Assembly: GCA_004764695.1 (NCBI GenBank)
Contig: SMSO01000034.1
Location: forward strand, 1,629,501-1,693,500
DNA: 64,000 bases
From: Schizochytrium sp. TIO01
Taxonomy: Eukaryota > Sar > Bigyra > Thraustochytrida > Thraustochytriidae
Reading direction: 5' to 3'
In this document: one piece after another, positions 7,928 through 18,017 of the stretch
Layout of the letters: each line of letters begins with the position of its first letter
How positions within the stretch are numbered: position 1 is the first letter of the stretch
The notes under the pieces: model-generated
Told to the model about the DNA's origin: nothing
What the model saw: the letters and a program-made list of their open reading frames with translations, nothing else
Database searches by the model: none
Program-made: the position numbers and the translations under genes

Positions 7928-10291
7928 TTAAAAGCGGAAGAAGAGGCAATACCAGTTCTCACGGAGAACGGCACGGTGTAAGCTGTCCTTCTCCGCACGC
8001 ATAGCAGGAATGAAGTCATCATACATGGTGGTGCGGTGGATTGTAAGCATACGGCGAATGCCAGCATCCGTAGCAACAAAGGCCTCGGGAGCCATGAAGG
8101 GGCATGATCCCTGACGAGTGGACTTGGGAAAGAGTTTCTTAGCCGCATCACGGCCCTTAATGCCCTTGGAGCCAAAGGAAAGGCCATCAGAACGCAATGG
8201 CAGAGCGTGGAGAAGGTTAGACTCCTTGCTGCTGAGTTGCGAGAATTTACGTGCAAGGGTCCAAGTGTTAGCATTCGTGGGCATCACAGCAGAACGAATG
8301 TCGTTCTTAAAGACAGCAGGCTGGGAAGCACGCGTGCGCTCAGATGCAAAGAGGTTGGCAGCCTGGAGCTCGAGAGCCTTGGGAATGTTCTTGCTAACCT
8401 CGGGTGCAAGTTCAGCATCAAGGAAGACGTTAGCATCACCAAAAGCAAAGGAGTGAGCAGAAAAGTGCTCAAGCCAGTTAAGCTCGACATCGTTATCGGA
8501 TGCCACGTTACGAATGTGAAGACCCTTTCCAAGGCGCGTATCGAGGTAGCAGTGAGCCGCAGAGAGGGCCTCGCGCACCTGAACATCGATAACGCCATCA
8601 CGCTGACGGTCCATGTTGTAAAAGAACAGCACGTTCTTAATAGTAGTCTTGCCAATACGACTCCAGGAGCTAAGACGGCAGATGTCACCAAGCCACTTAA
8701 AGTCAGTCATGCCACGGCGCACAGTAATAACGTAGTGCACAACCATTTCGTCCTCACGAGGGATGACAGCCTCGGCAAGAGCAGAGTCAAGCTTCTTGCG
8801 TCCCTCGAGCTTTACATAAAGATCGAGCGCATTTTGAATAGCGTCATCCATGTTGAAGTACTTGTAGTTAGCGAGACGACCAACGAAGTGAACGTTATTG
8901 GCGGCTTCCTCTTTCTTGGCAAGCTCACGGTATTGCTCAAAGTGACGCTCGTTCTCCTTGGTGGGGAACGGGTAGTATGGCTCAGCATCATCAACGATAT
9001 CGGTGGAGTACTCGCGAATGAGCACAGAAGACTGGGAGTCCTGGTGGTACATGTGCTTGTACTCGGCAGTACGCGTGTGGTTACCGTCTCTGAATTGAGG
9101 AAAATTGACCACGAAAGCAGGCTGGCTCACACTGGGCTCATCGCGAACGATAGTCTCGAATTTGATGGAGCGATACTGGAGCGGCTTAAGAGTGGATCCT
9201 TTGTTACGGAAGAACTGATCAATCTGACCGGTGAAGAAAGTCTTCTCAAACTTGAGCTTGGCAAATCCCTGAAGCTTGAGCGATGCAAAGTAGTCGGTGC
9301 TTGTGAAGACACGAATATTGGGGTGATTGAGAGCTTCCTCAAACCACTTTGTGTATCCATCAGCCGGCAGCGCTTGGTGTTTATCATTGGGAAAGTACCT
9401 ATCATCCCAGTCGTTCCGCACGGGAATTCGTGACAGGACCACAGGTCCAAGTTGCTCGGGATAAACATTCCACTGTTTCTTGGTGTATTCATGAAAGAGC
9501 TTGTAGTAGAGTCGTTCTCCAACGCGTCCCATACCGACCTCGCGAGAGTCCTTTGCGCTGTCAACGTCGATCTCACCAACGGGGCTGTTGGCGCGTTCGT
9601 TGTGGAGCCAGGTGTCCATATCAGCCTCGCTGTGGATGTCCTCCTTGAGCAATGCGTTCACAGTATCGATGTTGACAGGAATGGGGATGAGCTTGCCGTC
9701 AACGCGGCCAACTACACGGTGCTCGTAAGTGGTCCATTCTGAGAATCGGTGAACATACTTCCACACATCCTCCTTGCCGGTATGGAAAAGGTGAGCTCCA
9801 TAGAGGTTGACGAGAATGTCAGTTTGGTCCTCGCGGAAGTCGAAGCAGTTGCCACCGATGTGAGGGCGGCGTTCAATGATGAGGACCTTTTTGTTGTGCT
9901 TGCGAGCGTACAGGTCAGCAAGCACAGTGCCAGAGAGACCTGCGCCAATAATAAGGATATCGTACTGGTCGAGCTCGCTAAGGTGCATTGAAAGCACATT
10001 GGAGAAGTGCTCACTGGCCAAATCCACGGTACCTTCCTTTGGCGACTGCTTACGTGGAGAGAACGGCACAACCTGAGGCTCTGATGTTTGAGAGGTCCCA
10101 AGGCGATCGTTGCTGGCCTCTTCGTTGAAGAAAGCCGCATTGAAGGAATTTGCACTACCCTCCATGGTGTTCTTGCAGCCGGAGATGAGCTCGAGTTGGC
10201 TCATTTCAACCAAGAGGAAGGAAAAGCCGAAAAGGAGCATGAGGACCAGCACCACACGGGGCTGGGCTATGTCTCCAATCATGGCAATCAT
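7928..10291 (-). CDS. Membrane-anchored UDP-galactopyranose mutase fused to a second domain
   Basis: UDP-galactopyranose mutase interconverts UDP-galactopyranose and UDP-galactofuranose using reduced FAD. The product has 787 residues. Residues ~12-31 (VVLVLMLLFGFSFLLVEM) form one hydrophobic segment that looks like a signal anchor. The mutase domain (~108-500) resembles the bacterial class: dinucleotide fold IIGAGLSG, RRPHIGGNCFD, YGAHLFHT, WNVYPEQL, the RNDWDDRYFP loop, and the C-terminal FAD/substrate motif FVGRLANYKYFNMD with its conserved Arg, Tyr and Asp. Known bacterial enzymes are ~370-400 residues and soluble. Here ~290 further residues follow (~500-787), with DFKWLGDICRLSSW and NDVELNWLEHFSAH. 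They vaguely recall DUF3431-type glycosyltransferase-like proteins; that match is uncertain. The anchor would put the enzyme in the ER/Golgi lumen, where it could supply or use galactofuranose for surface glycans. The second ATG, three codons in, is equally usable. Confidence 0.88.
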   Translation of the reverse strand: MIAMIGDIAQPRVVLVLMLLFGFSFLLVEMSQLELISGCKNTMEGSANSFNAAFFNEEASNDRLGTSQTSEPQVVPFSPRKQSPKEGTVDLASEHFSNVLSMHLSELDQYDILIIGAGLSGTVLADLYARKHNKKVLIIERRPHIGGNCFDFREDQTDILVNLYGAHLFHTGKEDVWKYVHRFSEWTTYEHRVVGRVDGKLIPIPVNIDTVNALLKEDIHSEADMDTWLHNERANSPVGEIDVDSAKDSREVGMGRVGERLYYKLFHEYTKKQWNVYPEQLGPVVLSRIPVRNDWDDRYFPNDKHQALPADGYTKWFEEALNHPNIRVFTSTDYFASLKLQGFAKLKFEKTFFTGQIDQFFRNKGSTLKPLQYRSIKFETIVRDEPSVSQPAFVVNFPQFRDGNHTRTAEYKHMYHQDSQSSVLIREYSTDIVDDAEPYYPFPTKENERHFEQYRELAKKEEAANNVHFVGRLANYKYFNMDDAIQNALDLYVKLEGRKKLDSALAEAVIPREDEMVVHYVITVRRGMTDFKWLGDICRLSSWSRIGKTTIKNVLFFYNMDRQRDGVIDVQVREALSAAHCYLDTRLGKGLHIRNVASDNDVELNWLEHFSAHSFAFGDANVFLDAELAPEVSKNIPKALELQAANLFASERTRASQPAVFKNDIRSAVMPTNANTWTLARKFSQLSSKESNLLHALPLRSDGLSFGSKGIKGRDAAKKLFPKSTRQGSCPFMAPEAFVATDAGIRRMLTIHRTTMYDDFIPAMRAEKDSLHRAVLRENWYCLFFRF

Positions 10292-10908
10292 CGTGGAACT
10301 GCCTCTGGCTCTGTGATTCTTTGTTTTAGTTCGGTTTAGTCACGAGATTTTAAAGGGCAGACAAGTTGAGAAATTGCTCACTACCTCCAGCGAGCAATTG
10401 ACTACGCGTGGCGCAAGGCAAAGATTGAGTGAATGCCAAGTCACGTGGCAGAATTGATGATACACGCACAAATACAATTGAAGGGTCAGCCAACAAGATC
10501 ACAGCAGGAATAGTGCTAACGACAATTTGAAAATCTGCAACGACAAAATATATCCTCTCATGGACAACTCCACAAACCGTTCAATCAATCGATCAGCCGC
10601 AGCAGAACTATCAGAGCAAGCAGATTCCAACGTTTTGAAAACCAGTTGGATGCGTGAGTAAGCACCATTGGAACTTCGCAGTCGCTTGAAAATTGCAAGT
10701 ATCAGTACATGTTGCGGCCAACCGCCAACGTTGGAATTCGACCAGCACCGCGTTGACGCGGAAGCGAGCCTCTGGAGAGGACTTTGTAGTGGTGATTGGA
10801 TCGTGCATCCCAATCCACCCCTTGCTTCCTCGAGGTCCTTCTTCAGCGATTGATCGTGAGGAGGTGGATAGTTGAATATGGAGAGACAGACAGACAGACA
10901 CGGCCACC

Positions 10909-10930
10909 GAGATGATATCTATCATCTCGC
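10909..10930. repeat. Inverted repeat, 10-bp arms
   Basis: The arms CGAGATGATA and TATCATCTCG are separated by TC. It sits just after a short ACAG microsatellite (about 10885-10900). No role is known. Confidence 0.6.
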
Positions 10931-11050
10931 CGAGTACAGCGGATGGCGCAGGACTCGTTGCAGGCATGCATGCGCCTGTGCTCCCCGGCGGCTCTGTCCG
11001 GCGCCGCTGTCGTCTGCGCCCGCGGTCGTGCCGTTCCGCATCACTTACCT

Positions 11051-11160
11051 CGTCTTCGTCCTTGACCTCGAACGGGTTCTACTTCTCCACCTCGCCGAGT
11101 TTCACTTCTTTGGAGAAGTTCTTCCTCTTCTTTTCTCTCTGTTCTTCTTTTGGAGCCCGG
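11051..11160 (-). other. Exon-like GC-rich patch with splice-donor-like end (weak)
   Basis: Read on the minus strand, the patch gives KNFSKEVKLGEVEK, one stop, then NPFEVKDEDE, directly followed by a GTAAGT consensus donor. The amino-acid texture continues across the stop in one frame. That could be a decayed exon or chance. No protein family is recognised. Confidence 0.2.
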
Positions 11161-11223
11161 AAACGCTCAACAGTTTATTGGGCACAAGAGAAGCGCAGTG
11201 AGCGAGCGGGGGAGAGAGGGCAC

Positions 11224-11245
11224 GGGGCGGGGCGGGGCGGGGCGG
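11224..11245 (+). repeat. GGGGC repeat with G-quadruplex potential
   Basis: Four G-tracts of four are separated by single C residues, followed by GG. This fits the G4 consensus with one-base loops on the plus strand. Confidence 0.7.
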
Positions 11246-11393
11246 CTCTGGCCAACGGATCGGTTGCCCGGCTACCTGCAGCCGAGCAGTCGATCGACCG
11301 CTTGATCGGCAGGCGAACTCACTCGATTTTGATTCAAGCTCCGTGGATTTTGGACGAGAATCTTTCGCTCTTCATTTGGTCGTTCATTCAATT

Positions 11394-11433
11394 ATTAATT
11401 AATTAATTAATTATTTTATTTATTTATTTATTT
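11394..11433. repeat. TTAA/TTTA microsatellite
   Basis: Consecutive TTAA units pass into TTTA units. The block is purely A/T. Confidence 0.85.
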
Positions 11434-12244
11434 CTTAATTTATTGTTCTAATTTTTAAAAGGACAAAGGGAAAAGTAATAACAGCAGCAACAGCGATAAT
11501 GTAATGAAATAGTTGCAGATTGGTACAGGTAGTCAGTAAACAATCAAACTATCAATCAAACAAACAAGCAAATGAACGAGCGAATGAATGAATGAATGAA
11601 TGATCGATGTGAATCGATATGAAGTTTACTTCCTCATCACTCCTTCAACTATACTGGAATTATTTGATACTTGAAAAAAGAAAAAGAAAAAATGAAAGCA
11701 GCAAATTAGCTTATAAAAAAGCACTACGAAAACTCGAAGACCGCGCTGGCTGGCTGGCTGGCTGCTGCTGACCGTGCCTGAGGCCGAGGGTTCGAGCTTG
11801 TTATGGGTTTCTGGGACCCATGCAGATTTTGGCCTTGGTTTGGCCAATTGGTTCCCTCCCGATGACAAACGCATCAAAGAAGCACTCCAGAATTGCAAAA
11901 CTAATCTCCATTCGCTCCCCAAAATCAAAATAACTCTGTCTAACAAAATTGAGAGGACTTTATGAAGAATAGGAATTAACCAAAGCCTTTCTTCCCCTTC
12001 TCTTTCTAGTAAACAAATGTTATTATTATTTGGAGAAACTAAAACTAAAACTTGAGAGAAGAAGTAGAAGAAGAAGAAGAAGAGGAATAAGAGCAAGAGC
12101 GAGCAAGAGTAAGAGTAAGAAAAAGCTGTTTGGCATGATCTTCTAAAACAAAGGAAAGAACAGGGACTTGAGAAAAAGGGCTCCTCCTTTATTTTCTTCG
12201 CTTTCGTTCCTTCATTTGTTTAAAATTGTTTGTTTGGTTAAAAT

Positions 12245-12275
12245 TGTTTGTTTGTTTGTTTGTTTGTTTGTTTGT
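12245..12275. repeat. GTTT microsatellite
   Basis: About eight GTTT units. On the opposite strand they read as Asn/Lys/Gln-rich pseudo-coding sequence, which explains a spurious frame there. Confidence 0.85.
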
Positions 12276-12419
12276 TATCTGCGGTTGCCAGCCTGGACAC
12301 CTTCTGGCCGTGCGAGCTCTGTGAGAAAGCAAGCAATAAGTAAGTAAGTGAGCAACCTTCGCCACACTCAGCCAGCCTGCATGGGGGGTGATGGGCCCAG
12401 GCAAGAATCGCTCTGCCTG

Positions 12420-12690
12420 TTGCATTGCTTGCATTATGTTGCAATATTGCATTATCGCATTGCATTGCATTGCATTGCACTGCATTGCACTGCACTAATA
12501 TTGCATTGCATTGCATTGCACTGCATTGCACTGCACTAATATTGCATTGCACTAATATTGCACTGCATTAATATTGCATTGCACTAATATTAGAGATGCG
12601 TTGCATTAATATTGCATTGCATTAATATTGCACTGCATCAATATTGCACTGCATTAATATTGCACTGCATTAGAGATGCATTTAGAGATG
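12420..12690. repeat. ATTGC/ACTGC pentanucleotide satellite with AATATT spacers
   Basis: About 270 bases are built from the 5-mers ATTGC and ACTGC, broken at intervals by TAATATT. TGCA and AATATT are both self-complementary, so the array can fold at many points. Open frames through it encode only repeated MQCNA-type peptides, which I reject as genes. It ends in degenerate TTAGAGATG units near 12670-12690. Confidence 0.85.
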
Positions 12691-13155
12691 TATTGCATGG
12701 CATGCCATAAATGTTGTGCCGCATTACAACTGTTTGTCTGTGCCACTTCGATCGTGACTGACGAGCATCTCTTGAGCGACCGCTGCGAAGACTTGCTGGC
12801 TAGGCTATGTATGTTTCGGGAAGAGCCTTGGACAGTTGAGATTCGAGATACTGGGTTGTTTCAAGAGTCGCTTCGTCTCGATGCTACAGAGGTTCGCCCG
12901 TTACAGTTGATTCCCGGAGCGCCATCTTGCGACCAGCTGGATGGATGGATGGATATACATACAGAGAAAGACCATGGACATGACTTGTTGGTTGATATGG
13001 CGCATCCATCACGAACGCAATGAGTGAACTCGTAGCTGCCAACAGTGAGTGAGTGAGTGAGTGTCATCGCATGCAATCCAAACCTGCAAAGCACTTGGCG
13101 CCCTTGAGCGTAGTTTCAGGCCGTTGCGTTCGCCATTTGCGTGGGCAGTCTTACG

Positions 13156-13195
13156 TGAAGTCCATTCATGAATTCCTGAAGTCCATTCGTGAATC
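13156..13195. repeat. Short tandem direct repeat
   Basis: TGAAGTCCATTC[A/G]TGAAT occurs twice in a row. GAGT units (about 13044-13063) lie just upstream. Confidence 0.6.
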
Positions 13196-13534
13196 TGAGA
13201 ATGCGAACAAGAGATCGCAGTTCGCAATCTCGGCCCCATTGCGTCAGACCAGAACCTGGCAAGGCAACGAATGCATGGGCGGCAACCGGAGTCAACGAAG
13301 GTCGGTCGAGCAAATGTCAACCTCCATGGCCTTGGATCTCATCATTTCTGCCACACCTGTCGCAAATGTATTCATCGGTAATCGCAGCGAATGGGAATCA
13401 GTAGGCTTCCCTTTCCGCTCTCAGGAGCCCGGGACCTTAAGGCCATTCATGGTGGGCTTCCCGGGCGGAGACTCTGCGCGAAGAAATGTGCGGCGCCAAC
13501 TTCGCCACGAGAGGAAGGAGTTCTCAGACAGTAG

Positions 13535-13567
13535 TCATTCATTCATTCATTCATTCATTCATTCGTC
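13535..13567. repeat. ATTC microsatellite
   Basis: About eight ATTC units are followed by three GTCATTT units. Confidence 0.85.
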
Positions 13568-14002
13568 ATTTGTCATTTGTCATTTGTGCGGAATGGACGC
13601 TCCCAGTTTGCATCATGAAAGTCTAAAATGGTCTCGCCACGAGCACGATGGCGATAAGGGCGGAGGAGGAAGGGCGGCGGGTGCTCTTGCTGCCGTGGAG
13701 GGAGCGAAGCACTGACTTGACAGTGGCAGTGAAGAATCCAGCTGCAGCAAGGGTGATCTTGGATACCTTCGCCTGCAGGACATCCAGGGCAGCCGAGGAA
13801 ATGTGAAGGCTGAGGTGTGCACACGTGTGTGCGCAACGCCAATCTTGAAGAGCTTGAAGTTCAACTTGCTCTGCGCAGTGGCAGCCACCCTCGCCGATGA
13901 GCATCGATGAGGGAGCGTGAGAACGTGTGCACAAATTAGAATTCTAAGTTGCACATTGAAATGGTGGCAGCCATTCCTGATTCCATATCTCATTGATCAT
14001 TC

Positions 14003-14044
14003 ATTTCATTTATTTCATTTATTTCATTTATTTCATTTATTTCA
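14003..14044. repeat. TTTCATTTA 9-bp tandem repeat
   Basis: Between four and five near-perfect copies of a 9-base unit. Confidence 0.8.
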
Positions 14045-15304
14045 CTGCTTATTATTGGCGTTCATGGTTTTGGGGCGATGGTTGCCGATGTTGTTATTTG
14101 AGCTCAACACGTTCTGAGAACCATTTCACGCGAGTAAGCACCTCAGTTGCGTTGAGCGCGTCGATCTTGGCTAGAAATGAGCCAATGAGAAGTCACGGTA
14201 GGTTGTAAACTGGGAGTTCGTGGATGTCACCAAAGCTTTATTTGGGTGTATATATTTATTTATTTATTTAAAAATAAAATAAAAACATTTTTAATTAAAA
14301 CATTAAGAATTAAGAATTAAATATTAAAAACTAAAAAAAACTAAAATAAATGTTTAAAATAATGAATATAACATCATGATAGGTACATATTTTTGGTTGT
14401 CGTTGCAACGTTTGTTAGAAAGGTTCATTTATTATTTTAACTTTCATGGCAGTGGTTCGACGAATCTAACTTCGCCCAAACTTGCTTATTCGTCACGTGT
14501 GCTCGGCAGTCTCAATTTATTTTATTGGGGCTGCTCTTTTGAAGACCCAAACCGGTGCAGCGGCTTCAGGTTTGCGTTTAGATCTCGAGCCATCCTGGCC
14601 GCAGGTTAAGCTGTCAAGATTTACATTCACGGTGCTTCAGGCTGTCTGTTTGTAGGCCAATTTGGGGCTCCAACCTGAAACCTCGATGCGAATCACACAT
14701 GTTCCAGGAGTTCTACTTGTGATAGTTAAAGTTGCAACTCGCCAAATGGTGGTGAACGGAAAACCACCTTCGATTAGAGGCGCCTCTCAGACCTTGGCGA
14801 TGGGCATGGACCATGATCCATGACGACCGTTATCTTCGAAAGAAGGCCTCGCCGCAAAGAAAGTCCCGGTCCCGAGATAAATAAGGCTGCAGCTTTGGAG
14901 CTAGCTCCCCGTGCGCTTTCGGATTTCGATTTATTCGTGACATTGTTGCTTAAATAATTAAGATTGAAGTTAATTAAAAAAGAATAACAGTCAGTTTTCA
15001 TGGGAGATTCTATAAAATACAATGGCCATGAACGAACGAACTGTGATGCACAAGTTTAGCGATCCTGGTTCTGGCATGACTCAGTATATCGCTTTCCAGC
15101 TCGCCTTCAAGGGCCGTGGAGCCTGTTTCCAAATCATCAAAACTCGTTTCGTCGCGAGCCAGAGCCAGAGTCAGAGTGAGAGGCGTGCTTGCCTCACGAG
15201 CGCGTCACAACCGTCCGTTCACGTTCACGGCGAGTCTGACTGAGCGCCGAGCACGTTGATCGTACGTTGTGAACTTAAAGACTTAATCTTTTAACTGATT
15301 GCCC

Positions 15305-15380
15305 AATCGATTGATGGAATAATCGATTGATGGAATAATCGATTGATGGAATAATTGATTGATTAATTAATTAATTAATT
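15305..15380. repeat. 16-bp AATCGATTGATGGAAT tandem repeat passing into TTAA units
   Basis: Three perfect 16-base copies are followed by a degenerate AATTGATTGATT copy and TTAA units. Each copy holds the palindrome AATCGATT. Confidence 0.85.
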
Positions 15381-15417
15381 GTGGGGCCCCACCACGAATT
15401 GAACGGCTCGAGCCGTT
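15381..15417. repeat. Two adjacent perfect palindromes
   Basis: GTGGGGCCCCAC (12 bp, 15381-15392) and AACGGCTCGAGCCGTT (16 bp, 15402-15417) lie nine bases apart, directly after the 16-bp repeat block. Confidence 0.75.
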
Positions 15418-16129
15418 TAAGTGTTCTTAGGATTTAGCGTGGCCGCACCTTATCTATCTATGAGGCACCTATTCTGTTGACTACGTACGAAAGAGCTTCT
15501 CGCGAAAGCAATGGAAGATTGTCCTGGCTTGAGTTTTCACCCCCGAGTAGCTGAAAGAGTTAATTGCATTCATTACCTCTGAGATTGTGCGAAGGTGACC
15601 CTCTTCTGCGTGAGATGCCTAACCTACGCATGTCCACATTTCCATGTTTTAGCAGTGTGATGGGCGATTGTTTTGGCTTGTGCTTTGACCCAATTTGCTG
15701 AAAGATCTTGGTTTTCTTTGAAGTACTGCCCATTTTCAGAAGAATGGAGAGGGCCATATGATCGAAGGGTATGTTATATAGGCCATCATAGCTTATCTTG
15801 CCTCTTGCCTCTTGCTTGTTGCTTGAAAGTAAGTAAGTCTGCCTACAATCGTGTCTTACTGCAAGGAATAAAATAAAACAAACTAAGACAATAACAATGA
15901 CAATCAGTTTTTCAAGATTGTTGTTGTTGTTGCAAAAATGATACCTAAACTGTTGCACAGTGCAGTTGAAAAGAACAATTCTCCAAAATAAAACAATTCT
16001 AATTGTAATTATTGTAATTAAATCATTAACAAGTTACAAAGTCTTCGAGTTGTTAAAGCCTCTAAGTGGTGCTGAAAAGGGAGTGCGAAAGTGAGGTAAT
16101 GTGAGAGGTTCGACCGAACAGAAGTGACT

Positions 16130-16560
16130 ATGCCTCGCGTTCTGAGCTACTGCGACGATTCGTTGTCGAAAGCCGGAAGGAACAGCGTCGCGCAGATCGT
16201 CAGCGAAGAAATTGAGGAAGTAAGTGGGTATTGTGCCTCTTCGTACGGTAGCAGGAGCTGTCGGGTGAAGAAATTGCGATAGAACAAGCGATGGGAAGAC
16301 GCGGCAGTGTTTTCATAATTTAACTTTTATTTAATCAAAATAAATAAACACTTGAGCAATTAGGTATCTATCCTATTGAAATGCCTCTTTTTTAATGAGG
16401 AAGGTAAATTCGGGCATATGAAGGGCCTATGTTAGCTTGCTGAGCTACTTAACCATCGAGACTCTTTTGGCTTCATAGACTGGAAGAGCACCAGGAGATG
16501 CATGATGTTTCGGGGCGGAAATTATTGGTATCGTTGTACAAACGCTCGGCAGCGAGGGAA
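16130..16560 (+). other. Candidate small split gene or relic (weak)
   Basis: An ATG at 16130 opens MPRVLSYCDDSLSK and continues to EEIEE, where the consensus donor GTAAGT begins at 16220. A second patch near 16480-16571 reads LEEHQEMHDVSGRK then SLYKRSAARESWK and ends at GTAACC. The two can be joined through an AG acceptor near 16480 only in a frame other than that of the 16130 ATG. A strong pyrimidine-rich acceptor, CCCAACTTTAG, sits at about 16859-16869. No family is recognised. Most genes here lack introns, so this could be a rare split gene, a relic or coincidence. Confidence 0.2.
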
Positions 16561-18017
16561 AGCTGGAAAGTAACCCACCTGTGAAAGTTAGGTGTGAACC
16601 TTATGGCGTACCAAGGATTCTGAAGCGGCCAGGACTCCCAGTCGTTTAGAACTCTAGTTTGAAATAAGGAGGTTTCATAAATCGGTAGGAGTTTCTGTAC
16701 TCAAAAGCTTACTTTATCGCTTGGCTTCAACACCAAGTTGGCGAACGAATTAAAAGCCTTCATTGTCAATGGTTTGATGTAAGCATTCAAGCAATGCAGG
16801 ATTGTTGTAATGCGAAGCAAGTGCATGCGCTGATTTACTTGTTCTGCCACTTTTTTTTCCCAACTTTAGAACACCAACACCTAAATATTAATTACCAACT
16901 GAGTCTCGTAGTATAACTAGTTGCACTGTGCTTTTATTTTAAAATTATTTTTGTAAACCTCCCAAAATTATTATAACTGGAACCACTGTCGCAGATGCGT
17001 GCGTAAATCGAAAGATTACCTTCTGACCGTGAAAAACCATGTCCAGCGTCACTTTAATATACTTTTGGCAATTTTCTAGGGCTTCTGCATAAATTTATGT
17101 CAACTGCATATCGTAGCATACTCCTCAATATTTGAGTTTGTGCTGATGTACGACTTGCTGATACTTTAGGTTGGAGCGTACAGAAAAGCGAAAGCTTTAA
17201 AAAATAAAATGACCAAACATGTCGGTACGTTTTCCATCATCATCTCCCCTGAGATACGTTCCATTTAAGTTTCGTCAATATCGTACAAATCATGAAAAAA
17301 GAAAGATGATCAAGAGAATGTATCTCAGCATAATCAAACTCATTCATCAAATAGAGCACGTGCTTTGAAAGAAGTCAAACAAAAAAGAGAGACCTCTCTT
17401 TTCTGAAAAGATATATATATTTTTTAAAGGCGATCTCGTTTCTGCACCGGACAAGCTCATCTAATCTTCCAGTAAAAAGAGGGATCGACATCTCAAGAGG
17501 TACTTTCTGGAAATGCTGGCACCCTCGTCCTTCTCTGGTTAGCGCTTGTTCAAGGAGAGTACGATGAAAAGGGAAGAATGTACAGCCGCATGACCCGAAG
17601 TGCATGCGACCTTCTTAGAACATAGCTAACTATATGGCTGGTTGGCTGGCTGATGTAAGTGAGTAAGTAAGATAAGAAGTTTCTTAATAATTTGACTCGT
17701 TTGTGTTATGAAATGCGAGTTTTAAGAGGCTCTACCTGACAAAGTGAAAAAAAAATGAAGCTGGCTACTGTGGGATGTAGTGCTCCAGTGTAGGTTTCCA
17801 CGCATAAAGTAGTGGGAAATTGTGGTACACGCTTGCTATGCTGTTTCATCCTGCTGTGTCTTATGTCTGATATATGAAGCAACCAACCCAGCTGTGTGAA
17901 ATGATTAATCATTAGCACTCAATCTATTTGACCAATAGTCTTTAGTGGGGAGTCAATCGCCTTGCGATCCTTCGTTTTTAAGGCCTACCAAAACGCTCGA
18001 TCTTGCGCGGAAAAAAC

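Larger units (their letters stand above)
10292..18017. other. 7.7-kb microsatellite-dense gene desert
   Basis: No long conserved reading frame is seen. The region alternates AT-rich sequence with tetra- and pentanucleotide repeats: TTAA, TTTA, GGCT, GTTT, GAGT, ATTC and others. Several GC-richer patches break this up: 10.9-11.3, 12.7-13.9, 14.5-14.9 and 15.0-15.3 kb. Open frames of 60-220 codons exist on both strands. They are built from the repeats themselves or overlap on opposite strands without any domain, so I do not call them. Two patches with GTAAGT donor-like ends are listed separately. The UGM promoter should lie just above 10292. Confidence 0.5.

Noticed and set aside
8207-9433. 408-codon open frame on the plus strand inside the UGM gene
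   Set aside because: It is antisense to a clearly conserved coding region. Its Val/Leu/Glu-rich texture mirrors the codon usage of the true gene, and no domain is seen.
11780-11800. GGTTCGAG, like a tRNA B box
   Set aside because: The box is incomplete (no CC end), and no A box or cloverleaf can be built around it. A similar TTCAATTC near 15395 also failed.
12189-12552. Minus-strand frames encoding MQCNA repeats
   Set aside because: They are direct readouts of the ATTGC satellite and the GTTT microsatellite.
13053-13715. 220-codon plus-strand frame
   Set aside because: It runs through GAGT and ATTC microsatellites (SFIHSFIHSS), has no domain, and overlaps other open frames on the minus strand.
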